Below, piece by piece: positions 26,280 to 33,507 of a DNA stretch of 64,000 bases (position 1 is its first letter; each line of letters opens with the position of its first letter). The notes under the pieces are model-generated. The model was not told where the DNA came from. It searched no databases and saw only the letters and a program-made list of their open reading frames with translations. Source of the DNA: Bog-375 sp049698695 (lineage in GTDB: Bacteria > Acidobacteriota > Terriglobia > Bryobacterales > Bryobacteraceae); contig JBAVYH010000032.1 in assembly GCA_049698695.1 (NCBI GenBank), positions 29,717 to 93,716 of the forward strand, given 5' to 3'. The position numbers were made by a program, and so were the translations under genes.

Positions 26280-28481
26280 ATGCGGATTCCTAAGCCGGTT
26301 TTCGCCAGAGGGCGCTACCTGGTGGCGCTTGGACTGATCGCCGGATCGGTCGCCTTCCTGAGCGCGGATAAGAGAACCATCTTCCCGCGGAATGATAGAT
26401 CCAACGTAGCCAACCCGCAGTTGGTGGCATGGGTCCAGCCCGGACTTTTATATAAGGTCGTTTCCACCAAGATCGCTTCGGACGGCACGGTGAGCGTCGA
26501 TTTCAAGACCACCGATCCCAATGGAGCCGCTCTCGACGCGACCGGCGTGGTGACGCCCGGCACGATTTCGACCAGCTTCCTGCTGGCCAGCATCCCGCAA
26601 GGTCAAACCGAGTTCGTTTCCTACATCACGCGCACCGTCACCGCCGCCAAGGGCGGCGCCACGGCCACGCAGGCGAGCGGCGAATCCAGCTCCACCGGCA
26701 CGCTGACCACGGTCGCCATGGGCGAGTACCTGTACACTTTCAAAACCAAGGTGCCCTCCACCGACGATCCCACCGCCACGCATCGCGTGGGCCTGTATGG
26801 CTCGCGCAACCTGACACAGTTCGGACTGGGCACCAATTACGCGTCGGTGACTTACGATTGGGTTCCCAACGGCTCGACTCCCGCGCCGCGCGACATCGTG
26901 CGCACCGCCGACTGCAATAGTTGCCACGATGTGCTGGCCTTTCATGGTGGATCGCGCCAGGGTGTTGATCTCTGCATCATGTGCCACACCCAGCAGACCT
27001 CCGATCCCAACACCGGCGAGACGCTCGACATGAAGGTCTTCATCCACAAGATCCATATGGGCGCTTCGTTGCCCGGCGTACAGGCAGGCACCCCTTACCA
27101 GATCTACAACTTCCAGAACGCTCCAGTCGACTTCTCTACGGTGGTGTATCCTTCCAATCCCGGCGACCCGCGCAATTGCGCCGGAAGCTGTCATAACCCG
27201 AAGAATGGCGCGGCGCAGACCAAGTATTGGATGACTCAGCCGGGGCAGGCGGCGTGCGGCTCCTGCCATGACAACGTCAATTTCGCCACCGGCGCCAATC
27301 ATGCCGGCCTCGCCCAGTCCGACGACAGTAAGTGCGCCACCTGCCACATTCCGAGTTCCGGCCAGGAGTTCGACCTTTCGATCATCGGCGCGCATGCCAA
27401 TCCCACCGAATCCATCAGTGCGCCCGGCATCAACCTGGCGATCACCAAGGTCGCCAACGGCCTTGCCGGCAAGGCGCCGACGGTCAGTTTCACCATCACC
27501 GACAATTCCGGCAACGGCATTCCGATGAGCGCTATGACGGGCGGCGAAAACCGCCTCGCGCTGGTGATGGCCGGCCCGACTTCGGATTACGGCCTGACCA
27601 GCTTCGGTTCCGATGTCACCACGCCCGGTTACGTTTCCGAAAACCCCGTGCCCACCGCGCAATGCGATGCAAGCGGCAACTGCACCTATACCTTCACCCA
27701 CTCCATTCCGGCCAATGCGAAAGGCACTTATGCCATGGGCATCGAAGGCCGCCGCGGGCTGACCTTGCCCAACGCTCCCGCTTCCGAGCAAAGCACTGAG
27801 TACGGCGCCATCAACAAGGTGTCCTACTTCTCGGTGGATGGTTCGCCGGTGACGCCCCGCCGCACCGTGGTCTCCATCAATAACTGCGACCAGTGCCACA
27901 CCAAGCTGTCGGTGCACGGCGAAAATCGAAACCAGATCGAAATGTGTGTGCTGTGCCATAACCCCGACGATACCGACGCCTCCACGCGCTCTTCCGCCGT
28001 GGTCGCCGCCGATAAATCCCTGCCGCCGCAAGGCATCAATTTCGCCATGATGATCCACAAGATTCATACCGGCGAAACCCTGGGCGCGGCCGGCCTGGAT
28101 TACATCATCGTGGGCTTCGGCGGCAGCCACAACAGCTTCGGCCAGGCATTCGCCTCGGTCCCGTCCTCGATTACCAAGACCGGCCTCCTCTATCCCGCCA
28201 TGACTCCCACCGGCGGCGTTGCCGACACCGCGAAGTGCTACATGTGTCACGTCAACAGCTCCGAGGGCGTCTTCCCCGAAGGCAAGAACCCGGTGACGGA
28301 TCCGCAGGGCCTGGTGAACCCGGTGCAGCCGACCACCTCGGCTTGCACGGCGTGCCACTTCGATACCACCTCGCTGGCGCACGCCCTCCAGAATAGCGAC
28401 CCGAAGTTCGGCGAGGCGTGCGATGTGTGCCACGCCACCGGCGCAACGTATGATGTAGATGTGGTTCACGCCGGCAAATAG
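26280..28481 (+). CDS. OmcA/MtrC-family decaheme c-type cytochrome (copy 2)
   Basis: 733 residues from the ATG at 26280 (MRIPKPVFARGRY, matching copy 1's MRIPQSVFAIGRY), preceded by GGAG at 26269-26272. The overall layout equals copy 1: signal peptide without lipobox, beta-sandwich domain to about 210, five heme sites, a second sandwich, and five more heme sites. Nine sites are CxxCH; the third is CAGSCH at residues 300-305, with three residues between the cysteines, where copy 1 has CQTCH. The proteins share long identical blocks but differ throughout, so this is an old tandem duplication. It is probably the second surface terminal reductase or oxidase of the same conduit. Confidence 0.93.
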   Translation: MRIPKPVFARGRYLVALGLIAGSVAFLSADKRTIFPRNDRSNVANPQLVAWVQPGLLYKVVSTKIASDGTVSVDFKTTDPNGAALDATGVVTPGTISTSFLLASIPQGQTEFVSYITRTVTAAKGGATATQASGESSSTGTLTTVAMGEYLYTFKTKVPSTDDPTATHRVGLYGSRNLTQFGLGTNYASVTYDWVPNGSTPAPRDIVRTADCNSCHDVLAFHGGSRQGVDLCIMCHTQQTSDPNTGETLDMKVFIHKIHMGASLPGVQAGTPYQIYNFQNAPVDFSTVVYPSNPGDPRNCAGSCHNPKNGAAQTKYWMTQPGQAACGSCHDNVNFATGANHAGLAQSDDSKCATCHIPSSGQEFDLSIIGAHANPTESISAPGINLAITKVANGLAGKAPTVSFTITDNSGNGIPMSAMTGGENRLALVMAGPTSDYGLTSFGSDVTTPGYVSENPVPTAQCDASGNCTYTFTHSIPANAKGTYAMGIEGRRGLTLPNAPASEQSTEYGAINKVSYFSVDGSPVTPRRTVVSINNCDQCHTKLSVHGENRNQIEMCVLCHNPDDTDASTRSSAVVAADKSLPPQGINFAMMIHKIHTGETLGAAGLDYIIVGFGGSHNSFGQAFASVPSSITKTGLLYPAMTPTGGVADTAKCYMCHVNSSEGVFPEGKNPVTDPQGLVNPVQPTTSACTACHFDTTSLAHALQNSDPKFGEACDVCHATGATYDVDVVHAGK

Positions 28482-28493
28482 GAGATGACCGCT

Positions 28494-29474
28494 ATGTTGC
28501 GACCGCCGTCGAAGCTGCGGTTCGCCCCGCTGGCGGCGGCGTTGGTCGCTATCGCCGCCAGTGGCGCGCAGGATAAACCGGCCGCACCCGCCCCTCAAGC
28601 CGCAGCCCAGGAGGCCAAACCGGCGGAGAACAAGCCCGCCACCTACGTCGGTTCGGATACCTGCCAGACCTGTCACGAGGATATCTTCAAGGCGTTTCAG
28701 GCGAATCCGCATCATCTGGTAGAGACCGATAAGAAATATAGGCACACCGCCCAGGCCTGCGAAGCCTGCCACGGCCCGGGCAGCAAGCACGCCGATTCCA
28801 TGAGCGCCGCCGACATTCGCCAGCCGGCCAAGCTGACGGCAGCCGCGGCCGATCGCATCTGCCTTTCCTGCCACCTCAGCCAGCCCACTCACGTGGGCCG
28901 CATCAACGGCAGCCATGCCAAGAACCAGGTGAGCTGCGTAAGCTGCCACGCCATCCACAAGAACGGGCCTAACGGCCTTGTGGCGCGCCTGCCGGCCGAC
29001 ATCAATCGCCAGTGCGCCGCCTGCCACAGCGACGTCTGGGCCAGCTTCCTGCGCCCGTTACGGCACCGGCTGCCGGAAGGAGCCATGTCGTGCGTGGATT
29101 GCCACAACCCGCACGGCAGCGTGCTCCCGCACATGATGCAGACGGCGGACGCTAATGAACCCGGCTGCTTCAAATGCCACGGCGACAAGCGCGGGCCGTT
29201 CACTTACGAACACGCTCCGGTGCGCATGGAAGGCTGCACCGCCTGCCACGAGCCGCATGGCTCCGCCAACCCGCGCATGCTGACGCGGGCGCAGGTCGGC
29301 TTCCTTTGCCTGGAGTGCCATGCCAACCTGCCACAGCCGACGCTCCCCGCCAACGGAACCCTGGGAACGGTTCCGCCGGCCTTCCACGACATGCGCCAGC
29401 CGCGCTTCCAGAACTGCACCATCTGCCATCAGAAGGTGCACGGGTCCTATGTGGATCGGAATTTTCTCAAATGA
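28494..29474 (+). CDS. MtrA/DmsE-family decaheme c-type cytochrome
   Basis: 326 residues from the ATG at 28494; an ATG at 28485 touches the AGGAG ribosome-binding site and is not favoured. A signal peptide (LAAALVAIAASGAQ) and a Pro/Ala-rich linker are followed by ten CxxCH sites from residue 57 (CQTCH) to 308 (CTICH): CQTCH, CEACH, CLSCH, CVSCH, CAACH, CVDCH, CFKCH, CTACH, CLECH, CTICH. The CHGPGSKHAD, CHAIHK and CHNPHG contexts are typical of MtrA/DmsE. In the known complex MtrA threads through the MtrB barrel as a heme wire between periplasm and the surface cytochrome. The stop overlaps the mtrB-like ATG. Confidence 0.92.
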   Translation: MLRPPSKLRFAPLAAALVAIAASGAQDKPAAPAPQAAAQEAKPAENKPATYVGSDTCQTCHEDIFKAFQANPHHLVETDKKYRHTAQACEACHGPGSKHADSMSAADIRQPAKLTAAAADRICLSCHLSQPTHVGRINGSHAKNQVSCVSCHAIHKNGPNGLVARLPADINRQCAACHSDVWASFLRPLRHRLPEGAMSCVDCHNPHGSVLPHMMQTADANEPGCFKCHGDKRGPFTYEHAPVRMEGCTACHEPHGSANPRMLTRAQVGFLCLECHANLPQPTLPANGTLGTVPPAFHDMRQPRFQNCTICHQKVHGSYVDRNFLK

Positions 29475-31513
29475 GATTCCTACTGGCCTTACTTCTGATA
29501 GTCCCGGTACTGGCGCAAACGGCGCCGCCCGCGACGCCGGCGCAGGACCAGCCGGCTAGCGCCACGCAAGCCCCTGCCGCGCCCGCTCAGCCTGCCACCG
29601 CCGCCACGGACCAGTCTGCCGCCGATAACCCGGCTCCCGCCGCCGCCGAAAATTTTCATGGCAGCATCGATTTCGGCTATCGCTGGCTGAGCGATGTGCG
29701 CGGCAGCATGGACGAGTATCGCAGCGTCGTCGACCTGGCTCAGGGGCCCAGGTTGTTCGGCCTGGAATTCACCATGACCGATCCCAACAAGCGCTTCTTT
29801 GACCAGATCGACGTGCGCGCCTACGGTTGGGGCGGCGAACCCTACCGCACCGCCCACCTGGACGCGCGCAAGCAGCGCCTCTACGATTTCAACTTCGATT
29901 ACCGCGACATCGCTTACTTCAACGCCGTGCCCTCGTTCGCCAATCCCGGCGCACCGGGCGGGTTTGACGAGCAGTCGTTCGATATCCGCCGCCGCATGCT
30001 CAGCACCAACCTGGACCTGTTTCCCGGGGGGCACTTCATCCCCTACCTGGCCTTCGATCACAATGCAGGCTACGGCAACGGCGTCGAGACCTGGGTGCAG
30101 GACGCCAACAACGAATATGCCGTCCCCACCTTGCTCTCCGACAGCACCGAAAACTATCGCGGCGGCGTGCGCATCGAGTATTCCCGCTTCCATCTCACCC
30201 TGGAGGAGGGCGGCACCACCTATAAGGATAACGACCAGGCCTCCGACGCCACGCTTTTGGGCGGTGACAACACCACGCCCATTTTCGGCCAGACGCTCAG
30301 CCTGAGCAGCCTCCAGCAAGCTTATGGCATTCGCGGCCACAGCATCTACAGCAAAGTGCTGTTCACCTCTCACCTGGCGCCCTGGATCGACGTCTACGGC
30401 CAGTTTCTGTACAGCGAGCCGAAGACGGACATCCATTTCTCCGAAGTCGCCGCCGGAAATCTCCTCGACGTCAGTCAGTTGCTTTTCTACAGCGGCCTGG
30501 TGACGATGGGCACCGGCACCGACAACCAGCCGCACACCACGGGCAATATCGGCTTCGAGCTGCGTCCTCTGCAGCGCCTGCGGGTGATCGAATCGCTGAT
30601 GACCGACCGCTACCACGACGCGGCCTCGCCGGAAATTCTGATCGGGCAAGTTGTGGGGACGTTTGCCAGCAGCCTCCTCACGTCGCCGCTGACCGCGCCC
30701 AACGCCTTCACCGAGTACGTCAATTACAACCAGCAGCAAATCGATGTGCTGTACGATCTCACCAATCGGATCACGTTGCACGGCGGCTGGCGGTACGTCT
30801 GGGGCGACGCGCAGACGCTGGCCGGCGAGCTCAGCCAGACCGGCCTGTTCGCCAGCGGCCAGTTGAAACGCAACATCGGCATCGGCGGACTGACTTACCG
30901 CATGCTCGATAAGCTGACCCTCAACCTCGATTTCGAGGGCGCCTCCAGCGACGACATCTACTTCCGCACTAGCCTCAACGATTACAAGAAGGGCCGCGCG
31001 CGGGCGCGCTACCAGTTGGCCAAAGCGCTGTCGTTGCAGGCCAATTTCCAGGTGCTCAACAACCAGAACCCGTCGCAGGGAATCAACTACAGCTTCCAAA
31101 GCCGCGACAACGCGCTCTCGATTTTCTGGACGCCGGATTCGGGCAAGCGTATCACATTGATGGGCGAATACGACCGCTCCACGCTCAGTTCCACCATCGA
31201 CTACCTTACGCTGCCATTCCTTAACTCCGCGGTTTCCCAGTATCGCGACAACGCGCACAGCGCGACGTCGGCGATCGACATAATGCTGCCCGGAATCAAG
31301 AACGGCAAGCTGACCTTGGGCGGATCGATGTTCGTCTCTTCCGGCAGCGCCCCTTCGCGCTACTACGAGCCCCTGGCACGGGTGTCGCTGCCCGTGTCGA
31401 AGCGCGTATCCTGGAACGCCGAATGGCAGTACTACGGTTACGGCGAGTCATTCTACCTGTATGATGGATTTCGGACGAATTCCTTCATCACCGGCATCAG
31501 GGTGACGCAATAG
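29471..31513 (+). CDS. MtrB/PioB-family outer-membrane beta-barrel protein
   Basis: 680 residues. The ATG at 29471 overlaps the preceding TGA (ATGA coupling). A signal peptide (MRFLLALLLIVPVLAQ) and a Pro/Ala/Gln-rich linker to about 60 are followed by alternating barrel strands starting at FHGSIDFGYRWLSDVRGSMDEYRSVVDLAQGPRLFGLEF and ending SFLYDGFRTNSFITGIRVTQ. This spacing and the opening RGSMDEYRSVVDL match MtrB/PioB barrels, which sheath the periplasmic decaheme cytochrome. The CxxC pair near the N-terminus of Shewanella MtrB is absent. Its position directly after the mtrA-like gene strongly supports the assignment. Confidence 0.9.
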   Translation: MRFLLALLLIVPVLAQTAPPATPAQDQPASATQAPAAPAQPATAATDQSAADNPAPAAAENFHGSIDFGYRWLSDVRGSMDEYRSVVDLAQGPRLFGLEFTMTDPNKRFFDQIDVRAYGWGGEPYRTAHLDARKQRLYDFNFDYRDIAYFNAVPSFANPGAPGGFDEQSFDIRRRMLSTNLDLFPGGHFIPYLAFDHNAGYGNGVETWVQDANNEYAVPTLLSDSTENYRGGVRIEYSRFHLTLEEGGTTYKDNDQASDATLLGGDNTTPIFGQTLSLSSLQQAYGIRGHSIYSKVLFTSHLAPWIDVYGQFLYSEPKTDIHFSEVAAGNLLDVSQLLFYSGLVTMGTGTDNQPHTTGNIGFELRPLQRLRVIESLMTDRYHDAASPEILIGQVVGTFASSLLTSPLTAPNAFTEYVNYNQQQIDVLYDLTNRITLHGGWRYVWGDAQTLAGELSQTGLFASGQLKRNIGIGGLTYRMLDKLTLNLDFEGASSDDIYFRTSLNDYKKGRARARYQLAKALSLQANFQVLNNQNPSQGINYSFQSRDNALSIFWTPDSGKRITLMGEYDRSTLSSTIDYLTLPFLNSAVSQYRDNAHSATSAIDIMLPGIKNGKLTLGGSMFVSSGSAPSRYYEPLARVSLPVSKRVSWNAEWQYYGYGESFYLYDGFRTNSFITGIRVTQ

Positions 31514-31523
31514 GAGACCAGCC

Positions 31524-32630
31524 ATGTCCATGGTACGAGTGTTAGCCGCCGGTATTGTTCTGGCCTCGATCGCACCGGCAGCCGATATGGTTTTGGGCGA
31601 CGCGCGGCGCGGCGAGCAACTCTTCGAGACCGAGCAGTGCATCCGCTGCCACAACGTCAAGGGCGTCGGCGCTCATCTGGCGCCGGACCTGGGGCGCCGC
31701 ATCGACCGCGATTACACGCCCACCGTGATGGCGAGCCTGATGTGGAACCATGCGCCCGACATGTGGGCCGGCATGAAGAAAGAGGGCATCGTCAAGGCCG
31801 AGCTGAGCCGGGAATCGGCCGCCGACCTGTTCGCCTATTTCGTCTCGGCGCGCTATTTTGAAAAACCCGGCGACGCCGGCCGCGGCAAGCTGGCTTTCGC
31901 CCAGGCGCATTGCGCCTCCTGCCACGGCATCACCACCTCGCCCAACCCGGCCGCGCCTCCCGTCGATAAATGGGAATCGCTCGCCGACCCGGTGGTGCTT
32001 GCCCAGCAGATGTGGAACCACGGCGCCGCCATGCGCGCAGCCTTCGCCACACGGAAGCTGGCCTGGGTCGAACTCACCGCGCAGCAGCTTACCGACATCC
32101 TGGTCTACCTGCAAAACCTGCCGGAAACCAAGGCTCTGGCTCACAATTTCCTGTTCCCGCCCTCGGACACCGGCGCCGCGCTGTTCCAGTCGAAGGGTTG
32201 CACCGCCTGCCACGTGGGCAAGCTGGCGCTGGAGAACCGCCTGCGCAACCAGACGCTGACGCAGATCGCGGTCGATATGTGGAACCACCAGCCCGATATG
32301 AAGAATCCGCCGCCCCATCTATCCCAGGAGGAAATGCGCCAGATCATCGGCTTCATCTGGGGCAAGCAGTATTTCCGCGGCGACGGCAACGCGGAGCGTG
32401 GCATGAAGGTTTTCAAGGAAGAGAACTGCGCCACCTGTCACAACGACCCGGCTTCCGGCGCGCCGAACCTGGCCAAGGGTAAGAACGCCTATTCCGACAT
32501 CACCATGGTGTCTGTCCTCTGGGAACATGGCCCGCGCATGCTCGACAACATGGAGCGGCGCAACATTTCCTGGCCTCACTTCACCGCCCAGCAGATGGCG
32601 GACCTGATCGCCTACCTGAATTCGCTGTAA
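31524..32630 (+). CDS. Tetraheme cytochrome c of four tandem monoheme modules
   Basis: 368 residues from the ATG at 31524, six bases after AGGAGA, 10 nt downstream of the mtrB-like gene. A signal peptide (VLAAGIVLASIAPAA) is followed by four class I cytochrome c-like units with heme sites at Cys39 (CIRCH), Cys130 (CASCH), Cys226 (CTACH) and Cys302 (CATCH). Each is followed by a related block with a candidate axial Met: MWNHAPDM (Met80), MWNHGAAM (Met170), MWNHQPDM (Met259) and LWEHGPRM (Met339). His/Met ligation would imply higher potentials than the bis-His hemes of the decaheme proteins. It is probably a periplasmic or outer-membrane-associated partner of the conduit; it is not part of the Shewanella mtrCAB set. 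Confidence 0.85.
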   Translation: MSMVRVLAAGIVLASIAPAADMVLGDARRGEQLFETEQCIRCHNVKGVGAHLAPDLGRRIDRDYTPTVMASLMWNHAPDMWAGMKKEGIVKAELSRESAADLFAYFVSARYFEKPGDAGRGKLAFAQAHCASCHGITTSPNPAAPPVDKWESLADPVVLAQQMWNHGAAMRAAFATRKLAWVELTAQQLTDILVYLQNLPETKALAHNFLFPPSDTGAALFQSKGCTACHVGKLALENRLRNQTLTQIAVDMWNHQPDMKNPPPHLSQEEMRQIIGFIWGKQYFRGDGNAERGMKVFKEENCATCHNDPASGAPNLAKGKNAYSDITMVSVLWEHGPRMLDNMERRNISWPHFTAQQMADLIAYLNSL

Positions 32631-32650
32631 GCGCGTGCCGCGACGGCGCT

Positions 32651-32679
32651 TTGCCGATTCCACGCGGCCCCCCTACAAT
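32651..32679 (+). promoter_or_regulatory. Sigma-70-like promoter of hicBA
   Basis: TTGCCG (32651-32656) and TACAAT (32674-32679) are separated by exactly 17 bases. The hicB ATG is at 32688, so transcription would start about one to two bases before it. An AAAGG lies between and could still act as a weak ribosome-binding site if transcription starts slightly earlier. Confidence 0.6.
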
Positions 32680-32687
32680 GAAAGGTA

Positions 32688-32942
32688 ATGAAGAACAGGG
32701 TCTCCAAAGCCTTCTCCTATTCGGTGTTCTACGAACAAGCGTCCGAAGGCGGCTACGTAGCGTTCGTTCCGGCTCTGCCTGGTTGTCATACCCAGGGTGA
32801 AACCTTGGAAGAGACCGAGCGCAACGTCAAGGACGCCATCGCCTTGTACTTGGAAAGCCTGGCGGCTCATGGAGAGGCAATCCCCGAGGAGGGCCCATCA
32901 TTTCAGGGAAGGGTGACGGTTCCCGCCTTCATTCCCGTTTGA
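32688..32942 (+). CDS. hicB: HicB-family antitoxin
   Basis: 84 residues with the HicB partial RNase-H fold: FSYSVFYEQASEGGYVAFVPALPGCHTQGETLEETERNVKDAIALYLES. The sequence between the first strands and the helix (ALPGCHTQGETLEEA-like) is the family signature. It lacks a C-terminal DNA-binding domain, as in short HicB proteins. HicB neutralises the mRNA-cleaving toxin HicA. Here the toxin gene follows by 6 nt but is frameshifted, so the antitoxin may be solitary. A promoter-like pair sits directly upstream. The order antitoxin-toxin is the reverse of the E. coli hicAB arrangement but common elsewhere. Confidence 0.85.
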   Translation: MKNRVSKAFSYSVFYEQASEGGYVAFVPALPGCHTQGETLEETERNVKDAIALYLESLAAHGEAIPEEGPSFQGRVTVPAFIPV

Positions 32943-32948
32943 TTATTC

Positions 32949-33177
32949 ATGGCCAGGCTTCCGTCTCTCACTGCCCGGAAAGTTGTCCGGGCGCTCAAAC
33001 CGCGCTGGATTCGTAGAAGACCGGCAGAGTGGAAGTCACCTGGTGTTGATTCACCCTGGAGCGAAGGCTCGAACCGTGGTGCCTATCCATCCTGGCCGGA
33101 CTATCAAAGAACCACTGCTGCGCGCCATTGTCCGGGATGCGAACCTCTCGATCGGCGAGTTCCTCGATCTGCTTTGA
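32949..33177 (+). pseudogene. hicA: HicA-family toxin gene with a +1 frameshift
   Basis: The ATG at 32949 opens MARLPSLTARKVVRALK, the typical HicA N-terminus. The C-terminal part, AGFVEDRQSGSHLVLIHPGAKARTVVPIHPGRTIKEPLLRAIVRDANLSIGEFLDLL, is in another frame. The switch falls at CTCAAACCGCGC (32995-33006): dropping one C gives ...ALKRAGFVEDRQ..., a 75-residue HicA of normal length with its catalytic His intact (GSHLVL). As written, ribosomes continue in the wrong frame to 33389. Either the toxin has been inactivated by a single-base insertion, or the assembly has an error in a C-run. Confidence 0.8.
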
Positions 33178-33235
33178 TCTCAAAGCGCCTACCTGAACTT
33201 GCTGTAAGGGCATTTGTTATACTCGATTCGCCAGT

Positions 33236-33433
33236 ATGTTCGAGTATGGAACCAAGCCCGCGCCCGGTGAGCCTCAAAGTGCACGAGCGATGCGTCGCGG
33301 ATTCCTGGTGCTTTCGGTCCTCACCGGGATCTGGTGTATTTCCGGCGGTCTCACTTTGCTTGGCCTTTCCAACCTCGGTATGGGCATAGGCCTGGGCCTC
33401 CTCGAGTTGGGCGCCCACAAGGCCCATCGCTAG
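33236..33433 (+). CDS. Small membrane protein, hypothetical
   Basis: 65 residues: a charged N-terminus (FEYGTKPAPGEPQSARAMRRG) then one long or two short hydrophobic helices rich in Gly (FLVLSVLTGIWCISGGLTLLGLSNLGMGIGLGLLELG) and a basic tail. TATACT at 33218-33223 lies 12 nt before the ATG, and no Shine-Dalgarno is present. The opposite strand also has an open frame here, so the call rests on composition and promoter position. Confidence 0.45.
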   Translation: MFEYGTKPAPGEPQSARAMRRGFLVLSVLTGIWCISGGLTLLGLSNLGMGIGLGLLELGAHKAHR

Positions 33434-33492
33434 TCCTCCTTTCGCATACCCGACCTTAGGCTCCTCGCCCTTCCGCGCTCCACGATTTCCAA

Positions 33493-33498
33493 TACAAT
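33493..33498 (+). promoter_or_regulatory. TACAAT -10 element, 9 nt before the GH2 start
   Basis: TACAAT precedes the ATG at 33508 by 9 bases, with no Shine-Dalgarno between. TTCCGC sixteen bases upstream is a weak -35 candidate. The spacing implies a leader of about two to three bases. Confidence 0.45.
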
Positions 33499-33507
33499 TA
33501 GCGGTGC

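Noticed and set aside
23972..28481. Two decaheme genes as an assembly duplication
   Set aside because: They differ throughout, including one heme motif, signal peptide and spacer, so they are true diverged paralogues.
26448..29027. 859-codon open frame on the minus strand opposite the cytochrome genes
   Set aside because: Antisense of GC-rich genes with ten-heme motifs on the plus strand; its product is Gly/Ala/His-rich without domains.
29489..31258. 589-codon minus-strand frame opposite the mtrB-like gene
   Set aside because: Shadow frame; the plus strand has signal peptide, barrel strands and a coupled start.
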